NCBI GenBank assembly: GCA_003450555.1
Contig: DMFQ01000455.1
Location: 6,784 to 12,916 of the forward strand
DNA: 6,133 nt
Source of the DNA: Ktedonobacter sp.
GTDB lineage: Bacteria; Chloroflexota; Ktedonobacteria; Ktedonobacterales; Ktedonobacteraceae
Direction of reading: 5' to 3'
This document shows positions 1 through 5,828 of the stretch, piece after piece (position 1 is the first letter of the stretch; the number at the start of each line of letters is the position of its first letter). The translations under genes and the position numbers were made by a program. The notes under the pieces were generated by a model. That model saw only the letters and a program-made list of their open reading frames with translations. It searched no databases and had not been told where the DNA came from.

Positions 1-33
1 CGCCCCTTCTCTCTATCCTTTTTGCGAACCTCG

Positions 34-843
34 TCACAAATGAATAATATCTTTCGCATTTGGCGCCCTAAATTTTGTACCTGCGTTGACAAAGACAAAG
101 GTCTGATCCTGAGATTGCAGGTGGATATGAATAATCATATCGACTTTGCCATCAGCAGTAACATCGCGAAATTCTAGCGTGATCGGCGTCAAGTCACCAC
201 CAGGCCCCAAAATATAATAAGGCACGACATAGCTCGAAGCCCCGGATTGAGCGCCAGCGGGAAATTCCACCACAATAGCCTGGCGATTCAAATTGACAGC
301 GATAAAATGACTCGGATGGAGCGGACTATCACCACCATGCCCGACGACCGCATCAACCTGATAAGTACGAGGATTGCCATAACGCAGATCATCGTAGCGC
401 GCTAATCCCCACGCCAGTACCAATGAACCCACCTCCCATAACACAAGCATCGCAATCATTCCTATGCCAACAGGGAGCAGCCAGTGTACTTTTTTCTTCG
501 CCGCGGCTGCCTGCGGTTTCGTTATGTTACGTGCAGGATGCTGAATATGTATCGGAGGCGCCTGAGGTGCGATAAGCTGCTTCGATTGTCCTCCAGTGCG
601 CCGCACCGGAACGGGAGAGCCAGGTAAACCAGCAGTAGGAGGACGTGGTATAGGCAGGTTTGTTCTACGAATAGCCGTGGTATTAGAACGAGGTGGGTCA
701 GAAGCTATTCCATCATCTAATAGCATATCATCCTCAGTCACCTGGCTATCACGTTCTAACGGTCCTGAGAATGTTACTGCGTTTGGACCAGTCTTTCTTG
801 GCCCGGTATTGCGCTTCTGAGGCTGATCAGCAGTGCGCCCCAT
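34..843 (-). CDS. Single-pass membrane protein of unknown function with Pro-rich cytoplasmic tail
   Basis: I cannot name this 269-residue protein. Residues 1-115 are polar, rich in Pro, Arg, Thr and Gly, and probably disordered. A lysine cluster (116-118) precedes one hydrophobic segment (about 121-147), so the positive-inside rule puts the N-terminus in the cytoplasm and residues 150-269 outside. There is no cleavable signal peptide. The outer domain is beta-like and holds a DxxxDGxxxD loop (D227, D231, D235), resembling the calcium-binding loop of FG-GAP or EF-hand-like repeats. There are no cysteines, so a zinc-binding anti-sigma domain is excluded, although the topology resembles RskA-type anti-sigma factors. 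The ATG is supported by AAAGGG at 851-856 with a 7-nt gap. It lies 263 bp downstream of the sigma gene on the same strand, with its own candidate promoters. That it is a real gene is fairly sure; its function is unknown. Confidence 0.8.
   Translation of the reverse strand: MGRTADQPQKRNTGPRKTGPNAVTFSGPLERDSQVTEDDMLLDDGIASDPPRSNTTAIRRTNLPIPRPPTAGLPGSPVPVRRTGGQSKQLIAPQAPPIHIQHPARNITKPQAAAAKKKVHWLLPVGIGMIAMLVLWEVGSLVLAWGLARYDDLRYGNPRTYQVDAVVGHGGDSPLHPSHFIAVNLNRQAIVVEFPAGAQSGASSYVVPYYILGPGGDLTPITLEFRDVTADGKVDMIIHIHLQSQDQTFVFVNAGTKFRAPNAKDIIHL
139..165 (-). other. FG-GAP/EF-hand-like acidic loop in the membrane protein
   Basis: Codons 227-235 of the membrane protein encode DVTADGKVD, followed by hydrophobic MII. 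Asp at loop positions 1, 5 and 9 around a central DG, followed by a beta-strand-like stretch, is the pattern of calcium-binding loops in FG-GAP/VCBS repeats. Only one copy is visible, so a full beta-propeller is not implied. Metal binding is inferred from the pattern alone. Confidence 0.4.
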
Positions 844-935
844 TCAAATTCCCTTTCTCTTGCCGTATTCTACCGTCTCCAACTGGAATTGACGGACGTA
901 TTACACATCTTCAGAAGCGATGTTCACAAAGCGTT

Positions 936-955
936 ATGCTAGATAATACTAGCAT
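936..955. promoter_or_regulatory. Operator-like inverted repeat framing the -10
   Basis: ATGCTAG (936-942) and CTAGCAT (949-955) are perfect 7-bp inverted arms separated by six bases, ATAATA, which are the -10 hexamer of the minus-strand promoter. A dimeric repressor bound here would block open-complex formation. It is not followed by a U-run and the stem is AT-rich, so a terminator is unlikely. The binding protein is not identified. Confidence 0.5.
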
Positions 956-972
956 GATATGACATGTGTCAA
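943..972 (-). promoter_or_regulatory. Proximal promoter of membrane-protein gene
   Basis: Read on the minus strand, a perfect TTGACA (972-967) is followed after 18 bp by TATTAT (948-943), 5 of 6 to the sigma-70 -10 consensus. Transcription would start near 936 and leave a leader of about 93 nt before the ATG at 843. The -10 lies exactly between the arms of an inverted repeat and the -35 overlaps a second dyad, so regulation by a bound protein is likely. No experimental support. Confidence 0.6.
960..971. promoter_or_regulatory. TGACA-N2-TGTCA dyad over the -35
   Basis: Two perfect 5-bp inverted half-sites are separated by TG. The right half-site is part of the minus-strand -35 box (967-972). 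A near-identical dodecamer occurs at 6114-6125, differing only at one spacer base. This size suits a small dimeric helix-turn-helix regulator, but which one is unknown. Confidence 0.4.
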
Positions 973-1053
973 GTCGTTTAGTATTATTTCAACATATTTC
1001 ACTATGATCGTCTATTCAAACAGAAACCTGCTTTAGTATGACGCACAGTAATC

Positions 1054-1082
1054 AGTATACTCTATAATCTATTTCATGTCAC
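1054..1082 (-). promoter_or_regulatory. Distal candidate promoter of membrane-protein gene
   Basis: On the minus strand GTGACA (1082-1077, 5 of 6 to -35 consensus) is followed after 17 bp by TATACT (1059-1054, 5 of 6 to -10 consensus). Transcription would begin near 1047, about 200 nt ahead of the membrane-protein ATG, and run through both dyads. It lies just beyond the sigma stop codon. In AT-rich DNA such matches can arise by chance, so confidence is moderate to low. Confidence 0.4.
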
Positions 1083-1106
1083 TATACGGGCTTTTGCAAT
1101 CACATA

Positions 1107-1805
1107 TTACCACTCTGTGTCCAACCCCATCTCTTCAAGCAGGCGTCTCATCTTTTGTATCCCCAGACGCATCCGTCCTTTAACTGTGCCCAGAGGAATA
1201 CTATTTTTTTTCGCAATTTCCGCGTGCGTAAAGCCACCAAAATAAGCCTGTTCTATAACCATGCGTTGCTCTGCGGGAAGCTGATCCAGCACCGTGCGGA
1301 TCATGTGAGCTTGTTCCTGCTGCCAGACCTCTTCCCATGCTTCGGGCTGTTCGCTGGGTGGGTCCTGTCCACCTTCTACTTGTAAAGGAATCCACTGGCG
1401 GTCTCGATTGGTCGCGGCTCTTATTTTGTCAATAGCGCGGTGATGGACAATGGCCTGTAGCCAGCTATAGACACTGCCGTGTTGTTTCTGGTAGGAGTCC
1501 GCTTTCCGCCAAATGGATAGAAATGACTCCTGTACAATATCTTCGGCGCTGGTAGCCTCACGAAGGACGCGATAAGCCATGGCGTAGGCATAGCGATAAT
1601 ACCGCTGGTAGAGAGCCTCAAGAGCCCACTCGGCTCCCAGGCAGATGGCCGAGATGAGCTCCTCATCCGCTGGTTCCTGCCTGACAGGAATGGCTGGCCG
1701 CTGAACCTGGCGGATTGATGGGAAAAATGAAGGTAAAGCCTCTCTCTCTGGAACTGCGCTGATACATACCGGTGCTGAAAGTGCCAGGGTTGTCATATCT
1801 GCCAT
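1107..1805 (-). CDS. ECF-type RNA polymerase sigma factor (SigK/RpoE-like)
   Basis: This 232-residue protein should direct RNA polymerase core to a specific promoter set. Region 2 spans about residues 62-131: the region 2.2/2.3 stretch is SAEDIVQESFLSIWRKADSY (86-105), and VYSWLQAIVHHRAIDKIR (112-129) follows in 2.4. After a linker at 132-165, region 4 (166-222) starts with LDQLPAEQRMVIEQAYFGGF and has a helix-turn-helix near 193-214 with PLGTVKGRMRLG, typical of the ECF/SigK branch. The first 45 residues are an extra, Pro-containing tail. The ATG is supported by AAGGAG at 1815-1820 (9-nt gap). The gene is divergent from the BTAD activator. No zinc-binding anti-sigma gene is beside it, so its control may be transcriptional or by an unlinked partner. 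Family assignment is firm; the exact ECF group is not. Confidence 0.92.
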   Translation of the reverse strand: MADMTTLALSAPVCISAVPEREALPSFFPSIRQVQRPAIPVRQEPADEELISAICLGAEWALEALYQRYYRYAYAMAYRVLREATSAEDIVQESFLSIWRKADSYQKQHGSVYSWLQAIVHHRAIDKIRAATNRDRQWIPLQVEGGQDPPSEQPEAWEEVWQQEQAHMIRTVLDQLPAEQRMVIEQAYFGGFTHAEIAKKNSIPLGTVKGRMRLGIQKMRRLLEEMGLDTEW

Positions 1806-1829
1806 ATCCGCTATCTCCTTCTGTTACCC

Positions 1830-1848
1830 GGCATCCACAATGGATGCC
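1830..1848 (-). promoter_or_regulatory. Hairpin in the sigma gene leader
   Basis: GGCATCCA and TGGATGCC form a perfect 8-bp stem with a 3-nt loop. In the sigma mRNA the hairpin ends 9 nt before AAGGAG and about 24 nt before the ATG. It could affect translation initiation or mRNA stability, or as DNA be an operator. There is no U-run after it, so it is not a standard terminator. Confidence 0.45.
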
Positions 1849-1895
1849 ACTAACATCACCCTCTTTTCTCATTACCAGAAGTGTAATTGAGAGAC

Positions 1896-1934
1896 ATTCC
1901 CTGGACATTACCCCTTGATTACCGCACCATTACC
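1896..1934. repeat. 11-bp-phased ATTACC direct repeats (candidate SARP/BTAD-type binding array)
   Basis: ATTACC occurs at 1907, 1918 and 1929, exactly 11 bp apart, with a degenerate copy ATTCCC at 1896 in the same phase. A further exact copy lies out of phase at 1871, and a related TTTTCC stretch follows at 1939. One helical turn between direct repeats is the known arrangement for SARP/OmpR-type winged-helix activators such as DnrI and ActII-ORF4. The neighbouring gene encodes a protein with this fold, which makes self-binding plausible. The array ends 25 bp before the plus-strand -35, farther upstream than in classical SARP targets, and may instead cover the sigma promoter. Confidence 0.5.
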
Positions 1935-1956
1935 AGGCTTTTCCAGGTATTTTCAA
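1929..1956 (-). promoter_or_regulatory. Possible sigma gene promoter
   Basis: On the minus strand TTGAAA (1956-1951, 5 of 6) is followed after 16 bp by GGTAAT (1934-1929, 4 of 6). The -10 is the complement of the last ATTACC repeat, so a protein on the array would compete with polymerase. The leader would be about 117 nt and include the hairpin at 1830-1848. The match is modest, and an ECF-type autoregulated promoter elsewhere in the gap is an alternative. Confidence 0.3.
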
Positions 1957-1959
1957 CTA

Positions 1960-1988
1960 TTGACAGGTCATCCACAGCGGAAGATAAT
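1960..1988 (+). promoter_or_regulatory. Promoter of the BTAD activator gene
   Basis: A perfect TTGACA (1960-1965) and GATAAT (1983-1988, 5 of 6) are separated by the ideal 17 bp. Transcription would start near 1995, giving a leader of about 60 nt to the ATG at 2055. The -35 lies 25 bp downstream of the 11-bp repeat array and a few bases from the possible divergent sigma -35. This is the strongest promoter-like match in the window and looks like a housekeeping-sigma promoter. Confidence 0.65.
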
Positions 1989-2024
1989 GTGAGCAGTAAA
2001 CCAGAAAAACTTTAGAGTAAACGC

Positions 2025-2048
2025 AGGAGGTGCACTCTTTTCGGGAGG
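2025..2048 (+). promoter_or_regulatory. Tandem Shine-Dalgarno sequences before the activator gene
   Basis: GGGAGG at 2043-2048 sits 6 nt before the ATG at 2055 and decides that start. A stronger site, AGGAGGTG at 2025-2032, lies 18 nt upstream but has no ATG, GTG or TTG at a useful distance. A weak stem, AGAGT (2014-2018) with ACTCT (2034-2038), would place the upstream site in its loop. The second site may be a ribosome standby site or chance. Confidence 0.45.
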
Positions 2049-2054
2049 TCAAAT

Positions 2055-3542
2055 ATGATTGGTGCAACCACTCACCTCGAAGTTTTGACACTCGGCCAGT
2101 TCGAGGTACGCCGCGACCACATCCCTCTCTCCGGTGGTAATTGGAGTCGTCGTAAAGTCAATGACCTCTTCAAGTTGCTCTTATCGGCGGAGCAACATCA
2201 TCTCCACCGAGAGCAAATACAAGAGATCCTCTGGCCCAGCTCTACCAGCGAACAAGCGGCCAATTCCTTTGGCAAAACCCTTTATTTACTACGCAGAGCG
2301 CTTGAGCCTGAATTAGTGTCGGGCAAGGGCAGTTCATCGATCTATGTGCACCTCGAGCGCGACACCTTGATGCTTATCCCCGCGAGACTGGACATCGACG
2401 CCGACATATTTGAATCCTCCGCCAAACCATTACAGGCGAAGATGCGCAGCCGATCTCCAAAGGAGCGAGCTAACGAGGCTGATCTAGATCTCCTCAACGA
2501 GTTCGATCATCTTTTGTCCCTCTACAAGGGTGATTACCTCCCAGACGACGTGTATGAAGATTGGGCGCAGCGACGGCGCGACCGCTTGCGACGCATCCAA
2601 TCCTGGCTGCTGGAAAACGCTGCTGAACTGGCACAGGCTAACGCGCAGGGGCAGCGCGCTTGTGCATATCTCCAGGCTTTGTTAGAAGGGAACTCAGCCG
2701 ACGAGCAGACCCACCGCCAGCTTATGCTGGTTTATGCTCGTATGGGACGACGTAGCGATGCGCTGCACCAGTACCAGTTACTACGAGCAGCATTAAGAGA
2801 GGAGCTTGACGCAACTCCGCTTCCCGAGACAACCGAGCTATTTCGCAGCATCCAGGCCGGACGCATTGCCGTTGACCTGATAGAACCACGGCGAGGAAAT
2901 GAGGCGCCATCAAAAGGTGCGACGGCATTGGTTGCATCCAACCGCGCTGGCAAGCCACATCCGGGAACGCCGTCTCTTTCCGCCGATCGAACATCCCCTG
3001 GCCCGGGAGAAAGCAGTTCCGCAAGCACGACTCTTGCTAGCAATACAAACGGGGATGCGCGCCGGGTCGCTTCGAGCACAGCTACCCCACAACAAGAGGC
3101 AGAAACGGAAACGGCTGAGGAGCAGTCCCAAATCAACCCCGAGCGCATTTTGCAGGCTGAACTGGTCGGACGCGCAGAAGAGATAGTCACAATGCAACAC
3201 GCTTATAAACAGGTTCGCGACGGCCAGCGCAAAACCGTCTTTATTTCCGGTGAGCCTGGCATAGGCAAAACGCGTCTCGCGCGCGAGTTTACCCGCTGGT
3301 CAGAGGAGACCCAGCTGGCAACGGTCCTCTGGGGCTATTGCTATGAAATGAGTGGCTCCTTCCCCTATCAACCTATCGCGGATGCCATTAGCGCGCATGT
3401 GCGCATGAGCAGTCCCGCTGAGTTACGCGCGATGCTGGGTAACAGCGCGATAGACCTGGCTAAAATCGCTCCTGAAGTGCGCTTCAAACTGCCAGAACTG
3501 CCCCAACCCGAGCCAATTGGCCCGGAGCTTGGAACGGCGTAA
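2055..3542 (+). CDS. BTAD/SARP-like transcriptional activator, N-terminal part of a frameshifted gene
   Basis: This 495-residue frame is the head of a large activator. Residues about 8-110 form an OmpR/SARP-type winged helix (LEVLTLGQFEVRR start; HREQIQEILWP; helix TSEQAANSFGKTLYLLRRAL). Residues about 112-270 are a bacterial transcriptional activation domain (DIDADIFE, YKGDYLPDDVYEDWA, EQTHRQLMLVYARMGRRSDAL). Residues 275-360 are a Ser/Thr/Pro/Ala-rich linker. An ATPase of AAA_16/STAND type then starts with LVGRAEE (370-376) and Walker A GEPGIGKT (399-406), and breaks off after GPEL (489-492) into GTA and stop. The Walker B and the rest continue at once in another frame from 3532. Alone, this product would be a DNA-binding/BTAD protein with an incomplete ATPase, perhaps resembling a short SARP. 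The start is set by GGGAGG at 2043-2048. Confidence 0.85.
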   Translation: MIGATTHLEVLTLGQFEVRRDHIPLSGGNWSRRKVNDLFKLLLSAEQHHLHREQIQEILWPSSTSEQAANSFGKTLYLLRRALEPELVSGKGSSSIYVHLERDTLMLIPARLDIDADIFESSAKPLQAKMRSRSPKERANEADLDLLNEFDHLLSLYKGDYLPDDVYEDWAQRRRDRLRRIQSWLLENAAELAQANAQGQRACAYLQALLEGNSADEQTHRQLMLVYARMGRRSDALHQYQLLRAALREELDATPLPETTELFRSIQAGRIAVDLIEPRRGNEAPSKGATALVASNRAGKPHPGTPSLSADRTSPGPGESSSASTTLASNTNGDARRVASSTATPQQEAETETAEEQSQINPERILQAELVGRAEEIVTMQHAYKQVRDGQRKTVFISGEPGIGKTRLAREFTRWSEETQLATVLWGYCYEMSGSFPYQPIADAISAHVRMSSPAELRAMLGNSAIDLAKIAPEVRFKLPELPQPEPIGPELGTA

Positions 3543-5805
3543 CCTCTACAGCGCGGTTGCCCACTTTTTCAATGCCCTGGCGGAGCAGCGACCCCTCATC
3601 ATCATCCTGGATGATCTACAGTGGGCTGACGCGGCCACCATGCAGCTACTCAATTTCTTAATGATGCAGAGCACAGGCTTCGGTTCCTTTGACAGTACGA
3701 GAGATGTGGGTGAGCGCGGCGCTGTACCGCTGTATCTGATGCTTTATCGCGCGGATGCCGTCCATGATACGCATCCACTGCGCGAACTCATGGGAACGCT
3801 GGCGCGCGCTGGCATCAGCGAAGATGTGCGGCTGCAACGCCTCAGCGAAAGCGAAGTTCATCAATTGCTGGTTAATATTGCGGGGCATTCGGTGGGTCCC
3901 ATTTTTTCGGGCGAGATATTCCGCCAGTCGGAGGGCAACCCTTTCTTTATCGGTGAGGCTATTCGCACGCTGATCCTCGAAGGAAAGGTCAAAAAGATAG
4001 GAGATCGCTGGCAGGCGACGGTGGATATCGATCAGCTCGAGTTGCCGCCCAGCGTGCGTCTGTTGATTGAACGTCGCCTCGTCCATCTCTCACCTGAGTG
4101 CCGCACCACGATGACGCTGGCTGCCGTGCTCGGCAGGCAATTCAGTTCCGCGCTGCTCTGCCTGGCCCGTAACCTCTCCGAAGATGCCGTGGCGGAGCAT
4201 ATCGACGACGCCATCCAGGCGCAGATACTCTCTCTATTTTCTGATCCATCAAAAGTGGATTCGCGCGCGCGTGCACAGGACCTGGACCTCGCGTTTACCC
4301 ACGACAAAATTCGCGAGGTGCTCTATCAGTGGCTCAATCCGTTGCGACGGCGCTCGCTGCACAGCCAGGTAGCCATAGCCATTGAGACACGCTATGCCAC
4401 GCACTTACAGCCATACTACAGCACGCTGGCCTATCATTACCAGATAGCAGAGAACCCAACTCGGGCGGTCGACTACTTGATGAAGGCTGCCACTCATGCC
4501 GGCAGCGTCTACGCCTTCGTCAACGCGGCTGAGCACATGAAGGCCGCGCTTGACCTGCTGATTAGCGATGAGGAACGTCCGCGCCGTGCCGAACTGCTAC
4601 ACCGCTTATCGGATATCTACATCTACACCGGTCGGCCAGATAAGGCCATCGAGGCAGGCCTGGCCTCGGCAGCGCTCTGGCGTGACCTTGGCAGCGATGT
4701 GAAACAGGCAGAGGCATATCTACATGTCTCTTTCTGCTGCCACTGGCAGGGCAAAGAGATAGACGCCGTAAAACATATCCAGCGAGCTTTAAAGTGCATT
4801 GAAAACAGGCCGGAACAGATTGCTCTTCTTGCCAGAGTCAATGCTCAGTGGGGCCTTGCTGCAACCGTGATGGGAGAACCGCTGCTGGCCCGTGAGAAGC
4901 TTCAGCAAGCGGATATCCTCCATAGCAGCGTTGGTGGGGCTGATGCTTTTATCGCTGTGGTCTCTCTCTGGTCGCTCAGTTGGTGTGCTTTCTTAACGGA
5001 ATCGCCCGGGCAAATGCTGGCATATGCCCTGCGCGGAGCGCAGGTCTGCTCTACCTCTCATAAACCCGAGTGGGAGCCAATGATGGACTATTCAGCTGCA
5101 TGGGCCTGCATGCAGCTTGGACAACTGGCAGAGGGTCAGCGCCTGGCACAGGAAGCGCTGCTCAAGGCGCAGCAGCATGGCGTAGTGGGCGCTCAGGGCT
5201 GGGCCAATCTCGTCCAGGCCTTTCTTGCCATACAGGCAGGTCAGTGGGAAGAAGCGGAAAAAAGTGCCGCTAGCGCCTATGCCATTGCCACCATGCTACA
5301 TGACGCTGACATGCAGGCGCGCGTGTTGTGGAGCCGCAGCGTGTGCGCTGGCTGGCGCGACGACTGGCAGCGCGCTATCGACGATATCAAAGCAGCGCTA
5401 GCAATGGCACGCAAAGATGGCGAAACCTCAATGGTTTTTCCCCACCTGCTCGTACAAGCCGCGAAGGCGCACTTCTTTGCAGGCAAGTTAGCAGAGGCTC
5501 AACACTACCTCGACGAGGCTATGCAGTACGCGCAGAGCCGCCATTATCGCCAGTTGCCCGCGCTTGGTCAACGCTTGCAGGGCCGTATCTGGGAGGCTCA
5601 GGGCCGCTTCGTCGAAGCGCAGCCCTGTTTCGAGCATTCCCTCGCCGAACTTCTAGCGCTTGATGACCAGGTGGAGTACGCCCGCACTCAGGAGGCCTAC
5701 AGCCTGTTCTTGCAGCGCCGTAAGCAGCCGGGCGACGAGGAGAAAAGCCGGGAACTGCTTGAGAGCGCGCAGACGATTTTCCACCGCCTGGGGGTCAGTG
5801 GATAA
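3517..5805 (+). CDS. ATPase/TPR C-terminal part of the frameshifted BTAD activator
   Basis: This frame (762 residues from a TTG at 3517) continues the preceding gene. Coding homology should begin at 3532 with ERRNLYSAVAHFF. Walker B is PLIIILDDLQWAD (26-38, acidic pair D32-D33). The STAND motif SEGNPFFIGE lies at 138-147 and a helical lid region, FTHDKIREVLYQWLNPLRRR, at 260-279. Residues about 300-755 are helical TPR-like repeats, for example PDKAIEAGLASAALW, KLAEAQHYLDEAMQYA and RFVEAQPCFEHSLAEL, a likely signal- or protein-sensing platform. There is no C-terminal LuxR-type helix-turn-helix. It has no Walker A of its own, and no Shine-Dalgarno precedes the TTG, so independent translation is doubtful. 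Joined to the upstream frame it would make about 1,249 residues, a usual size for BTAD-ATPase-TPR activators. Confidence 0.82.
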   Translation: MARSLERRNLYSAVAHFFNALAEQRPLIIILDDLQWADAATMQLLNFLMMQSTGFGSFDSTRDVGERGAVPLYLMLYRADAVHDTHPLRELMGTLARAGISEDVRLQRLSESEVHQLLVNIAGHSVGPIFSGEIFRQSEGNPFFIGEAIRTLILEGKVKKIGDRWQATVDIDQLELPPSVRLLIERRLVHLSPECRTTMTLAAVLGRQFSSALLCLARNLSEDAVAEHIDDAIQAQILSLFSDPSKVDSRARAQDLDLAFTHDKIREVLYQWLNPLRRRSLHSQVAIAIETRYATHLQPYYSTLAYHYQIAENPTRAVDYLMKAATHAGSVYAFVNAAEHMKAALDLLISDEERPRRAELLHRLSDIYIYTGRPDKAIEAGLASAALWRDLGSDVKQAEAYLHVSFCCHWQGKEIDAVKHIQRALKCIENRPEQIALLARVNAQWGLAATVMGEPLLAREKLQQADILHSSVGGADAFIAVVSLWSLSWCAFLTESPGQMLAYALRGAQVCSTSHKPEWEPMMDYSAAWACMQLGQLAEGQRLAQEALLKAQQHGVVGAQGWANLVQAFLAIQAGQWEEAEKSAASAYAIATMLHDADMQARVLWSRSVCAGWRDDWQRAIDDIKAALAMARKDGETSMVFPHLLVQAAKAHFFAGKLAEAQHYLDEAMQYAQSRHYRQLPALGQRLQGRIWEAQGRFVEAQPCFEHSLAELLALDDQVEYARTQEAYSLFLQRRKQPGDEEKSRELLESAQTIFHRLGVSG
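3528..3534 (+). other. Frameshift junction splitting the BTAD activator
   Basis: In the first frame CTT GGA ACG GCG TAA ends the protein. Reading CTT followed by GAA CGG CGT gives the expected ELERRNLY continuation, so a single surplus G at 3531 or 3532 explains the break. GGAG (3524-3527) directly precedes CTT, faintly like the prfB +1 recoding site, but there is no slow stop codon in the A site. A recent mutation or sequencing error is the simpler reading. Confidence 0.8.
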
Positions 5806-5828
5806 ACCTACAAGGACATGTGGACGTG

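Larger units (their letters stand above)
844..1106. other. Intergenic control region between sigma gene and membrane-protein gene
   Basis: This AT-rich 263-bp gap follows the sigma gene and precedes the membrane-protein gene on the minus strand. It holds two candidate minus-strand promoters and two dyads, listed separately. I see no convincing small ORF with a ribosome binding site, no RNA gene, and no GC-rich hairpin with a U-run that would terminate sigma transcription. Read-through from the sigma gene therefore cannot be excluded. Confidence 0.6.

Noticed and set aside
34..843. Membrane protein as a classical zinc anti-sigma factor
   Set aside because: The protein has no cysteine and no HxxxCxxC motif; only the topology fits.
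693..962. 89-residue plus-strand open frame over the start of the membrane-protein gene
   Set aside because: It covers the antisense of the Pro-rich tail and the promoter region, with no domain or ribosome binding site.
1038..1068. Plus-strand TATAAT (1063-1068) as a promoter antisense to the sigma gene
   Set aside because: The best -35 (ATGACG at 1038-1043) is only 4 of 6 with 19-bp spacing, and no plus-strand gene follows.
2732..3190. 152-residue open frame on the minus strand inside the activator gene
   Set aside because: It lies opposite the linker and ATPase start of a gene with clear domains; its Ser/Arg/Cys-rich composition is typical of an antisense shadow.
3658..4086. 142-residue minus-strand open frame
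   Set aside because: It is antisense to the ATPase core, with no ribosome binding site or recognisable domain.
3517..5805. Second half of the activator as an independent gene started at TTG 3517
   Set aside because: No Shine-Dalgarno precedes it, it lacks Walker A, and the domain continues seamlessly from the upstream frame once one base is removed.
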